In this document: positions 1 through 6,055 of the stretch, piece by piece
Position numbering within the stretch: position 1 is the stretch's first letter
Layout: each line of letters opens with the position of its first letter
NCBI GenBank assembly: GCA_015486685.1
Contig: WFRC01000002.1
Span: 1 to 10,106, forward strand
Direction of reading: 5' to 3'
From: Caldifarciminota bacterium
Lineage (GTDB): Bacteria; Hydrothermota; UBA3072; WFRC01
Length of the DNA stretch: 10,106 bases
Position numbers and translations under genes: made by a program
The notes under the pieces: generated by a model
Databases searched by the model: none
Told to the model about the DNA's origin: nothing
What the model saw: the letters and a program-made list of their open reading frames with translations, nothing else

Positions 1-172
1 CCATCATTACCCTTTTGCCATTACCTTTCTTATGGACAATTAAATTCCCCATTCTATCAATTTTGACCTCATCTGCATAAGAAGACACCTCATTTTGTAT
101 GATTTCTCTAATTTTATCTTCTCTCCCAGAAGGTCCATATACTTCAACCAACTTCTTTATTAAATCTTTCAT
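1..172 (-). CDS. M42 family glutamyl aminopeptidase/endoglucanase-like protein, N-terminal part (runs off the window)
   Basis: Only the first 57 codons lie in the window. They read as the typical M42 N-terminus: a leading helix, a GPSGRED motif at residues 13-19, then YADEVKIDRMGNLI at about 32-45. This lines up with the SGAED...DTMGNLI and SGYED...DKVGNLI stretches of the two M42 genes upstream. The cut falls just before the expected first metal-binding motif (AHMDE), so catalytic competence cannot be judged. Start ATG at 170-172 overlaps the upstream stop as ATGA (4 bp), and a strong AGGAGGAG SD lies a few bases before it, so it should be translated with its neighbours. It is the third M42 paralogue in a row. 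Family assignment is confident; substrate preference is unknown. Confidence 0.85.
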   Translation of the reverse strand, partial: MKDLIKKLVEVYGPSGREDKIREIIQNEVSSYADEVKIDRMGNLIVHKKGNGKRVMM

Positions 173-1179
173 AACTCCTCCTTTGCATTTTCTATAAATA
201 TATCCACAAGTTTCACCATATTATCAATATCACTTTTTTTAGCCACTGCCACAGGGGAATGTATATATCTTGCAGGTAGTGCAATCACACCACATTTTAC
301 ACCTTCTTTTGATTTGCTAATTACCCCTGCATCGGTTCCACCAATACCTGGCTTTTTAATCTGATATGGAATATTATTATCTTCTGCTATCTTTATAAAC
401 AAATTTGTCAATTTTCTATCGCAAATGCAGGTCCTGTCCATAATGGTAATTACAGGCCCTTTGCCTACCGCAGGAAATCTCCCTATATCCTTTTTCTGAG
501 GAAAGTCACCTGCCCCTGTGCCTTCAAGTATTACTGCATACCCAGGATTTACTCTGTATCCCGCTACATTCGCCCCACGAAGACCAACCTCTTCCTGAAC
601 AGTAAAGGCAAATGCGACAGCATAAGAATATGTTTTTTTTGCCAATTCTATCATTATTGAACAACCTATTCTATCATCAATTGCCTTCGCAAAAATTGCC
701 TCATCCTGTTCTCTGTATTTTGTCGTAAACACTACAAAATCTCCTCTTTTAATTCCCGCTTTCTCCGCTTCCTTGTCCGATGTAAATCCCGCATCCAGGA
801 ATAGGTCATTAAATTTTGGAATATTTTTTTCCTCTTCATCAGTAAGAAGATGAACGGCTTTTACCCCAATTACAGCAGGAATTTTATCCTTCCCTATGAG
901 TACCCTTTTAGCCAGAACAACCCTGGAGTCAATACCACCAACAGGCTGAAATCTTATCTCTCCTGTTTTTTCAATATGGGTAACCATAAAACCCACTTCA
1001 TCCATATGTGCGGCAAACATCAATTTCACCTTATCCTTATCGCCTTTGAATGCGATAAGATTGCCCATTGTATCTACAATATATTCATCTACATAATCTT
1101 TAATCTCTTCTTTAATTATATTCCTTACTTCATCTTCTGCTCCTGAAACACCCGAAGCATTTGTCAATCTTTCAAGCAT
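169..1179 (-). CDS. M42 family metallopeptidase (FrvX/TET-type aminopeptidase), second copy
   Basis: A 336-residue cytosolic dinuclear-metal aminopeptidase of the M42 (FrvX, YsdC, TET) family, at full family length. Expected landmarks are present: AHMDEVGF with H58 and D60, AIDDR with bridging D168, the catalytic/ligand pair E196-E197 in VQEEVGLRGA, ILEGT with E219 in the position that is Asp or Glu in this family, GGTDAG at 280-285, and the final ligand H307 in RYIHSP. No signal peptide is seen. M42 enzymes usually form tetrahedral dodecamers that trim short peptides from the N-terminus; some members are annotated as cellulases, which is less likely here. The ATG at 1177-1179 lies inside the end of the upstream M42 gene (8-bp overlap) with a GGAGGT SD. 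Downstream it is coupled by ATGA to a third M42 gene. Sequence differences from its neighbour suggest an old duplication and possibly different residue specificity or hetero-oligomers (inference). Confidence 0.93.
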   Translation of the reverse strand: MLERLTNASGVSGAEDEVRNIIKEEIKDYVDEYIVDTMGNLIAFKGDKDKVKLMFAAHMDEVGFMVTHIEKTGEIRFQPVGGIDSRVVLAKRVLIGKDKIPAVIGVKAVHLLTDEEEKNIPKFNDLFLDAGFTSDKEAEKAGIKRGDFVVFTTKYREQDEAIFAKAIDDRIGCSIMIELAKKTYSYAVAFAFTVQEEVGLRGANVAGYRVNPGYAVILEGTGAGDFPQKKDIGRFPAVGKGPVITIMDRTCICDRKLTNLFIKIAEDNNIPYQIKKPGIGGTDAGVISKSKEGVKCGVIALPARYIHSPVAVAKKSDIDNMVKLVDIFIENAKEEL

Positions 1180-2200
1180 TTACACCTCCATTTAAACCCT
1201 CAAACTCTGCAATAAAATAGACCATCAATCTTACAGTTCTCTCCATATCTTTAAGATTTACTACCTCAATGGGCGTATGCATATATCTTAACGGAACAGA
1301 TACTAAACCTGTTGGAATACCTTCCTTTGCAATCTGGATTGCAGTTGCATCTGTCCCTGTCCTTCCGGGTATAGGTTCTATGTTATAATTTATTTCTTCC
1401 CTTTGCGCTATTTTTACCAATTTCTCAAAAATTTCAGGATGTATATTCGGGCCATAGGCAATTACTGTTCCTTTATCAAGAGGAAACGCCTCTTTCTCTT
1501 CGACCCCGATAGATGTGCCATGCGTAACATCCATCGCAAAGGCAATATCAGGATAAATGCCGTAACCACTTGATATTGCACCAAGACCTGTTACCTCCTC
1601 TTGAATGGTAAATGTTGCATATACATCATAAGGATGATTTATCCGTGATAATTTTTTCAACATTTCGACAAGGATAGCACAAGAAGCCCTGTTGTCTAAT
1701 GCCTTACCTGAAACATATTCTTTACTTAATTGCATAAATTTTTGTTTTACTGATACAGGGGTACCTATCGGAATTTTTTCTTTAACTACCTTTTCCTCCA
1801 TTCCTACATCAATAAATAATTCATCAATTTTATAGGGCACATTTTTCTTCCCTTTAAGAAAATGTGGAGGTATGGCACCTATTACACCTTCAATATCTTC
1901 GGTTGAATGGACAATAACTTCAACCTCAGGCAATATTCTTTTGTCAAAACCACCAACAGTTGTAAATCTTAAATAACCACCTTCCACCATCGTGGTTAGA
2001 AATCCCAATTCATCCATATGGGTTGCAATCATCAATTTCCCGGTGCCTTTGCCCTTCTGAATACCTATAAGATTACCAACCTTATCAATCTTCACCTCGT
2101 CTGTGTATGGAGTCATTTCCCCCATAATAACATCTCTGATTACATCTTCATAACCAGAAATTCCCCAGGCATTTGAAAATTTTTCAAGCATCTTTTTCAT
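1172..2200 (-). CDS. M42 family metallopeptidase (FrvX/TET-type aminopeptidase), first copy
   Basis: A 342-residue M42 aminopeptidase. Visible site residues are H61 and D63 in THMDELGF, D169 in KALDNR, the E201-E202 pair in IQEEV, D224 in FAMDVTHG, GTDAT at 282-286 and H308 in RYMHTP. All metal ligands and the catalytic Glu are therefore present. It differs from the next gene in using Asp (D224) rather than Glu as the fourth ligand, DNR rather than DDR, and EEVTGLGA rather than EEVGLRGA, so the two are divergent paralogues and not a recent copy. The ATG at 2198-2200 overlaps the parB stop as ATGA, with AGGAG about 8 bases upstream; the internal Met4 lacks a comparable SD. Family members act on cytosolic oligopeptides downstream of the proteasome or other ATP-dependent proteases. 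Its place behind parAB probably reflects shared transcription and not a role in segregation. Confidence 0.93.
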   Translation of the reverse strand: MKKMLEKFSNAWGISGYEDVIRDVIMGEMTPYTDEVKIDKVGNLIGIQKGKGTGKLMIATHMDELGFLTTMVEGGYLRFTTVGGFDKRILPEVEVIVHSTEDIEGVIGAIPPHFLKGKKNVPYKIDELFIDVGMEEKVVKEKIPIGTPVSVKQKFMQLSKEYVSGKALDNRASCAILVEMLKKLSRINHPYDVYATFTIQEEVTGLGAISSGYGIYPDIAFAMDVTHGTSIGVEEKEAFPLDKGTVIAYGPNIHPEIFEKLVKIAQREEINYNIEPIPGRTGTDATAIQIAKEGIPTGLVSVPLRYMHTPIEVVNLKDMERTVRLMVYFIAEFEGLNGGVNA

Positions 2201-2994
2201 TTATTACTCCTTTTTAATATCTCCAGAATTCTTTCCAGGTCATCATCTGAATAAAATTCAATCTCAATCTTTCCCTTTTTTCTACCTTTTGTAATCCTTA
2301 TCTTTGTCCCGAATATAGCAGAGAGGTCATTTTGTATCTCAATAATATGTGGATTTACCTTTTTTAAGCGTGACTCAACATCCCGAACAGTCTTTTTCTC
2401 CCTTAAAATTTTCTTCAATTCCCTCTCAATAATAGATTTATCCTTAAAAGAGAGTAAAGTCCTTGCGTGCCCTTCTGTAATCTTCCCCTCTGAAAGTGCA
2501 CTTACAACAACATCGGGCAATGAAAGCAGCCTTATTCTATTAGTAATTGTAGAGCGTTCTTTCCCTACCCTTTTTGCAATTTCCTCCTGCGTCAAACCAA
2601 ACTCCGTATTCAACCTACGATATGCCTTTGCTTCCTCAATAGGATTCAAGTTCTCCCTTTGAACATTTTCAATCAATCCAATCTCCAGAAGCTCTCTATC
2701 TGTAAGTTCTCTGACGACAGCAGGGATAATCTCCAACCCTGCCCTTTTTGCTGCCTCAAATCTCCTGTGTCCATATACCAATTCAAAACCCTTTTTTGTC
2801 CTTCGGACAAGCAGAGGTTGAATTATACCCTGCTCTTTTATTGACTGAGCAAGTTCATTTAACCTTTCCTCTGAGAACTTCATTCTGGGCTGATAAGGGC
2901 TGTGGGATATCTTATCAACAGAAATATTTTCAACCCTTTCTGCTTCACCCGGAATTAACGCTTCAAGACCTTTTCCTAATGCCTTTCTTCCCAT
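2197..2994 (-). CDS. parB: ParB/Spo0J chromosome partitioning protein (CTPase, parS-binding)
   Basis: A 265-residue ParB, close to normal chromosomal length. The N-terminal RKALGKGLEALIP peptide, which stimulates the ParA ATPase, is at 3-15. The CTP-binding/clamp domain follows, with SPYQPR at 32-37, SIKEQGIIQPLLVR at 51-64, GHRR at 75-78 (usually GERR) and ENVQRENLNP at 109-118. The helix-turn-helix LTQEEIAKRVGKERSTITNRIRLL spans 134-157, and a C-terminal dimerisation segment ends in a charged helix. By family knowledge it loads on parS, spreads as a CTP-dependent sliding clamp and is moved by ParA. The start lies 32 bp inside parA, behind an AGAGG-type SD with a long spacer. The stop overlaps the next ATG by 4 bp. 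The Glu-to-His change in the GERR box occurs in a CTP-contacting motif, but such variants exist and the protein looks intact. Confidence 0.95.
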   Translation of the reverse strand: MGRKALGKGLEALIPGEAERVENISVDKISHSPYQPRMKFSEERLNELAQSIKEQGIIQPLLVRRTKKGFELVYGHRRFEAAKRAGLEIIPAVVRELTDRELLEIGLIENVQRENLNPIEEAKAYRRLNTEFGLTQEEIAKRVGKERSTITNRIRLLSLPDVVVSALSEGKITEGHARTLLSFKDKSIIERELKKILREKKTVRDVESRLKKVNPHIIEIQNDLSAIFGTKIRITKGRKKGKIEIEFYSDDDLERILEILKRSNK

Positions 2995-3745
2995 TTTTCT
3001 TTAATACCTCTTCTGAAAGTTCCATATATTCCTCTGAACCCTTTGAATTTGGGTCATACAACATAATAGGTTTTCCAAAACTTGGCGCCTCAGCAAGTCT
3101 CACATTACGAGGAATAATAGTGTTATAAACCCTATCTCCAAAATATTTCTTCACCTCGTCAATCACCTGTCTGGAAAGATTTAACCGAAAATCATACATA
3201 GTTATTAAGACCCCCTCTATGGATAATCTTGAATTTAAGGAACGCTGCACAAGCCTTATTGTATTTAATAACTTTCCCAAACCCTCAAGGGCATAAAATT
3301 CACTCTGTATGGGAATAATTACGGAATCCGCTGCAACCAACCCATTTAGAGTTAAAATACCAAGCGATGGCGGAGAATCAATAAATATAAAATCAAAGTT
3401 TTTCTTTACAGGAAGTAAAATCTTTTTCAATCTTGATTCTCTGTTTTTCTCTGTAACAAGTTCAACCTCTGCACCAACAAGTGAAAGTTCGGATGGCAGG
3501 ATACCCATTTTTTTCATAACTGTTTTTCTTATAGCAGTATGTATTGGAATTCCTTTCACGAGCACATCGTAAACAGATGGATAAATGCGAGAAAAACCCA
3601 GCCCACTTGTAGCATTTGCCTGGGGGTCAAGGTCAACAAGAAGTGTTTTGTAACCCTTTGAAGATACCCCTGCCGCAAGATTTATGGCAGTAGTTGTCTT
3701 GCCTACTCCCCCTTTTTGATTCGCTATTGTAATAATTTTCCCCAT
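2963..3745 (-). CDS. parA: ParA/Soj chromosome partitioning ATPase
   Basis: A 260-residue deviant-Walker ATPase. KGGVGKTTT at 11-19 is the signature P-loop with the extra Lys (K11) used in dimerisation, VDLDPQ follows at 37-42, and FIFIDSPPS at 119-127 is the Walker B region. The C-terminal half is typical Soj: IIPIQSEFYALEGL at 143-156 and TIIPRNVRLAEAPSFGKPI at 209-227. It makes ATP-dependent dimers on nucleoid DNA that position ParB-parS complexes. I start it at ATG 3743-3745 (MGKIITIANQKGG), where ParA families normally begin. A longer reading from a TTG at 3779-3781 adds 12 residues with no family counterpart and would place the start codon inside the promoter -35 box. No SD precedes the chosen ATG, and the promoter sits so close that the message may be leaderless. 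First gene of the parA-parB-M42 operon. Confidence 0.95.
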   Translation of the reverse strand: MGKIITIANQKGGVGKTTTAINLAAGVSSKGYKTLLVDLDPQANATSGLGFSRIYPSVYDVLVKGIPIHTAIRKTVMKKMGILPSELSLVGAEVELVTEKNRESRLKKILLPVKKNFDFIFIDSPPSLGILTLNGLVAADSVIIPIQSEFYALEGLGKLLNTIRLVQRSLNSRLSIEGVLITMYDFRLNLSRQVIDEVKKYFGDRVYNTIIPRNVRLAEAPSFGKPIMLYDPNSKGSEEYMELSEEVLKKNGKKGIRKRS

Positions 3746-3753
3746 AGTGTAGA

Positions 3754-3781
3754 ATGATAATAAAAATAACCCATATGTCAA
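3754..3781 (-). promoter_or_regulatory. Probable sigma70-type promoter of the parA operon
   Basis: On the minus strand a perfect TTGACA (3781-3776) is followed after 16 bp by TATCAT (3759-3754), one mismatch from TATAAT. Transcription would begin near 3747, only a couple of bases before the parA ATG at 3745, giving a leaderless or nearly leaderless message. This fits the absence of an SD. It lies back-to-back with a rightward promoter whose -35 box is 19 bp away. Confidence 0.6.
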
Positions 3782-3800
3782 TACCGAAAATAAAAAAAAC

Positions 3801-3828
3801 TTGACATTGAAAAAATTAAATGTATAAT
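3801..3828 (+). promoter_or_regulatory. Consensus sigma70-type promoter firing right, with A-rich upstream tract
   Basis: A perfect TTGACA (3801-3806) and a perfect TATAAT (3823-3828) are separated by 16 bp and preceded by an A-rich run at 3786-3799 that could act as an UP element. The predicted start near 3835 lies about 610 bases before the next plus-strand gene (4448). The transcript would cross the whole repeat mosaic, as a long leader or as a separate noncoding RNA. No U-tract terminator was seen in between. Confidence 0.6.
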
Positions 3829-3965
3829 AAAATGTGGAAAAAACAGATAAATATATGATGTTGAAAGTTTAAGGTTGAAGGTTAAAAGTTGAAAGGAATG
3901 AAGACGCTAACCGCTATCCGCCTACCGCTGACCGCTAAAAGGATATTTGCCAGATTGATGTAGGA

Positions 3966-3981
3966 GGGATTTCCTAATCCC
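3966..3981. repeat. Small perfect hairpin (GGGATT-TCCT-AATCCC)
   Basis: A 6-bp perfect stem with a 4-base loop, flanked by TGTAGGA on the left and GATTA on the right. It lacks a following T-run in either direction close enough for an intrinsic terminator. The flanking GTAGGAG context resembles REP-type palindromes dispersed in many bacterial genomes; that comparison is from memory and unverified. Confidence 0.55.
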
Positions 3982-4272
3982 GATTATTTTACAAAGAACG
4001 GTGATACGGTGATACGGAAGAAGACAGGTTTAGGTTGAGGTAAAGGTTAAGAAAAGATTAGTGAATGAGTAGATGAGAGAATGAGTGAATGGGTAAAGGA
4101 TTAACAAACGTGTTCGTGGTGGTAACTCGTGAAAAACGAAAGAGACAAGAGCGTGAAGCGTAAGGCGTAAAGCGTAAGAAGACAGATTGGATGTGAGATG
4201 TTGGATAAAATAAGCGTAGTTTTTACAATTAACGGCTTACGATTTACGATTGACGATTTTTTACTTCTTACT

Positions 4273-4289
4273 TCCCGGTTTATCCGGGA
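4273..4289. repeat. Small perfect hairpin (TCCCGG-TTTAT-CCGGGA)
   Basis: A 6-bp GC-rich perfect stem with a 5-base loop, 9 bp before a second hairpin. No U-tract follows on the plus strand. On the minus strand an AAGTAAGAAG stretch follows, so it does not look like a terminator either way. Confidence 0.55.
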
Positions 4290-4298
4290 GTTTGGAGT

Positions 4299-4317
4299 GC
4301 ATTCACCGTGTGAATGC
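4299..4317. repeat. Perfect 8-bp hairpin (GCATTCAC-CGT-GTGAATGC)
   Basis: An 8-bp perfect stem closed by a 3-base loop, preceded by TTTGGAGT and followed by GTTGTTG. The preceding TTTGGAGTGC context resembles a REP-like palindrome class I associate with uncultured and planctomycete-like genomes, from memory only. Together with the hairpin at 4273-4289 it forms a tandem stem-loop pair in the possible leader of the thiamine-binding protein gene. Confidence 0.6.
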
Positions 4318-4438
4318 GTTGTTGTCTGTTAAATCCGCATTCTCACTTCCGCATTCCGCATTATTCTGGACACGCATCACGGTCACGAAACACGTTCTTT
4401 ATCATTTTTTTGGATGTGGGATTTTAAACCACTAAAAT

Positions 4439-4444
4439 GGAGGT
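4439..4444 (+). promoter_or_regulatory. Ribosome binding site GGAGGT with unusually short spacing
   Basis: GGAGGT ends only 3 bases before the ATG at 4448. This is tighter than usual, but the protein start is fixed by family alignment (MAICEITVIPLGTG), and no other in-frame start with a better site exists. Confidence 0.6.
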
Positions 4445-4447
4445 TAT

Positions 4448-4750
4448 ATGGCAATATGTGAGATTACAGTTATTCCATTGGGAACAGGAAAAACAAGTGT
4501 GAGTAAATATGTAGCAAAGTGTCTTGATGTAGCAAGGAAATCAGGATTAAAATATGAATTAACCCCAATGTCTACCGTAGTTGAAGGTAATTTAGAAAAG
4601 ATATTGGAAGTTATAAGAAAAATGCATGAAGTCCCATTTAACGAAGGAGCCCAGAGAGTAGTAACAACAATCACAATTGACGATAGAAGGGATAAAAAAA
4701 TCACAATGGGCTATAAAATTAAATCTGTTCAGGAAAAAATGGAGAGATAA
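4448..4750 (+). CDS. MTH1187/YkoF-type thiamine-binding protein (formerly DUF77)
   Basis: A 100-residue single-domain protein with the family hallmarks: the opening strand AICEITVIPLGTGKTSVSKYVA (2-23), YELTPMSTVVEG at 36-47, and RVVTTITIDDRRDK at 70-83. Length matches the small MTH1187/YqgV-like proteins, which fold like half of YkoF (ferredoxin-like), form tetramers and bind thiamine or related ligands. The physiological role of the stand-alone form is unsettled. It starts with ATG at 4448 behind a close GGAGGT, and its stop abuts the ffh ATG with no gap, so the two are almost certainly co-transcribed. No thiamine biosynthesis gene or recognisable TPP riboswitch is seen nearby. The long upstream repeat region may be its 5' leader. 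Confidence 0.88.
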   Translation: MAICEITVIPLGTGKTSVSKYVAKCLDVARKSGLKYELTPMSTVVEGNLEKILEVIRKMHEVPFNEGAQRVVTTITIDDRRDKKITMGYKIKSVQEKMER

Positions 4751-6055
4751 ATGTTTGATTTAATAAGTTCCAGGATTACAGATATTATCTATAAATTAGG
4801 GAAAAAGGGTAAACTTCATTCTCAGGATATAAAATCGGCAACAAAGGATTTTAAGAAAATTCTACTGGAAGCAGATGTAAATTACAGAGTCGCCCAATCA
4901 TTTTGTGATGCAATAGAAAAGGAAGCAATAGGCGAAAAAGTCTTAAAAAGTTTTACTCCAAAAGAAATGATAACCAAAATTGTCTATGAAAAGATGATAG
5001 AAATTCTTGGTAAAAGTGAAGAACTTAATATTAAAAAATCCCCTTCTCCCATAATGCTTATAGGGCTTCAGGGTGCAGGTAAAACAACCACAGCCATAAA
5101 ATTGGCTCTATTTTTACAAAAAAAGGGAAGAAAATCCCTGGTTGTTCCCTGTGATGTCAAAAGGCCTGCGGCGTATGAACAGTTGAAGATATTGGCTGAT
5201 GCAAATGAAATTCCATTTTTTGAAAGAAAACTTCCTAATGTAGTAAAACTCTCTAAAATTGCGCTTTCTCAGGCTATCTTAAAAAGATATGATGCAGTAA
5301 TATTTGATACGGCTGGGAGACTGCATATAGATAAAGAGATGATAGAAGAGGCTGAAAAAATCAGAGATACAGTAACCCCTGATGAAATTTTGCTTGTAGC
5401 CGATGGAATGACAGGGCAGGATGCTGTCAACATCGCCCGGGAATTCAAAAAAACAATAGGACTCACAGGCATTATTCTTACGAAAATGGATGGTGATGCA
5501 CGAGGAGGAGCAGCTCTGTCCATCCGAAAGGTTACAGAAAAACCTATAAAATTTTTAGGGGTTGGTGAAAAAGTCAATGCATTGGAACAATTTTATCCCG
5601 AGAGGCTTGCATCCCGTATCCTTGGGATGGGTGACCTTTCCTCATTGCAGGAAAGGGCACAAAATGTAATGGAAGTAGAAAAAGCAGCCGAGCTACAGAA
5701 AAAAATCAGTAAAGGAGAACTAACACTGGAAGATTTCTTGTATCAGATAAAACAAATGAAAAAAATGGGTTCATTCGATGAAATACTGGAGATGCTGCCC
5801 GGAGGTAAGGGATTAAAAAATATGCTTGATGAAAGTGTGCTAATAAAAACAGAGGCAATGATAAATTCAATGACAAAAGAGGAGAGAAAAAATCCGAAGA
5901 TTATAGATGGGTCAAGAAAAAGGAGAATTGCAAAAGGCAGTGGCACAGATGTACACGATATAAATGAAATCTTAAAAGAATATGAAATGGTGCAAAAGAT
6001 GCTGAAACAGATGAAAAAAGGTAAGATGAAAATGCCTTTCCCCGTAAAATTTTAG
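4751..6055 (+). CDS. ffh: Signal recognition particle protein Ffh (SRP54)
   Basis: A 434-residue SRP GTPase that binds 4.5S/SRP RNA and signal peptides and docks with FtsY at the membrane. The N-domain helices occupy about 1-90. The G-domain has G1 GLQGAGKTTT at 105-114, CDVKRPAAYEQL at 134-145, DTAGR at 186-190, TKMDGDARGG at 244-253 and the GVGEK turn at 270-274. The M-domain runs from about 300, with the Met-rich QIKQMKKMGSFDEILEMLPGG at 332-352, the RNA-binding SRKRRIAKGSG at 388-398, and KEYEMVQKMLKQMKK near the end. Length is normal and every motif is intact. ATG directly follows the stop of the thiamine-binding gene, with GGAGAG at 4741-4746 as SD. In many bacteria ffh is followed by rpsP, rimM and trmD; here it is followed by an unrelated transporter, and no SRP RNA gene was recognised in the window. 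Confidence 0.97.
   Translation: MFDLISSRITDIIYKLGKKGKLHSQDIKSATKDFKKILLEADVNYRVAQSFCDAIEKEAIGEKVLKSFTPKEMITKIVYEKMIEILGKSEELNIKKSPSPIMLIGLQGAGKTTTAIKLALFLQKKGRKSLVVPCDVKRPAAYEQLKILADANEIPFFERKLPNVVKLSKIALSQAILKRYDAVIFDTAGRLHIDKEMIEEAEKIRDTVTPDEILLVADGMTGQDAVNIAREFKKTIGLTGIILTKMDGDARGGAALSIRKVTEKPIKFLGVGEKVNALEQFYPERLASRILGMGDLSSLQERAQNVMEVEKAAELQKKISKGELTLEDFLYQIKQMKKMGSFDEILEMLPGGKGLKNMLDESVLIKTEAMINSMTKEERKNPKIIDGSRKRRIAKGSGTDVHDINEILKEYEMVQKMLKQMKKGKMKMPFPVKF

Larger units (their letters stand above)
3860..4397. repeat. Mosaic of degenerate short tandem repeats (6-8 bp words, mostly 7 bp)
   Basis: This gene-free stretch is built of consecutive blocks, each a run of imperfect short words in phase. 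Word types: GTTGAAG-like x5, 7 bp (3860-3894); CCGCTAA-like x5, 7 bp (3904-3938); ACGGTGAT x2 plus ACGG, 8 bp (3998-4017); GGTTTA-like x4, 6 bp (4027-4050); ATGAGTGA-like x5, 8 bp (4057-4096); GCGTAAG-like x4, 7 bp (4151-4178); ATGTTGG-like x3, 7 bp (4184-4204); ATTTACG-like x4, 7 bp (4228-4255); TCCGCAT-like x4, 7 bp (4334-4361); CACGAAA-like x4, 6-7 bp (4371-4397). Blocks are joined by hairpins or short linkers. No open reading frame in it looks genuine. It recalls the heptanucleotide STRR repeats of cyanobacteria, but here the word changes from block to block. Function unknown. Confidence 0.8.

Noticed and set aside
3746..3781. Longer ParA reading from TTG at 3781 (272 residues)
   Set aside because: The added residues match no ParA N-terminus, and the TTG is part of the -35 box.
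4383..4392. TCACGAAACA resembling half of a parS site near parAB
   Set aside because: The parS consensus is a 16-bp palindrome (TGTTTCACGTGAAACA). Here only part of one half matches and the other half is absent; the sequence is explained by the CACGAAA repeat block.
3860..4397. CRISPR array
   Set aside because: The repeats are 6-8 bp, degenerate and contiguous without unique spacers of constant length, and no cas gene is present.
4250..4435. 61-codon open frame on the plus strand in the spacer
   Set aside because: It runs through the hairpins and heptamer blocks, has no SD, and its translation has no recognisable domain.
3782..4447. Replication origin in the spacer next to parA
   Set aside because: I found no TTATCCACA-type DnaA boxes or AT-rich 13-mer unwinding array, and neither dnaA nor gidA is adjacent. 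The repeats have the wrong words and vary from block to block.
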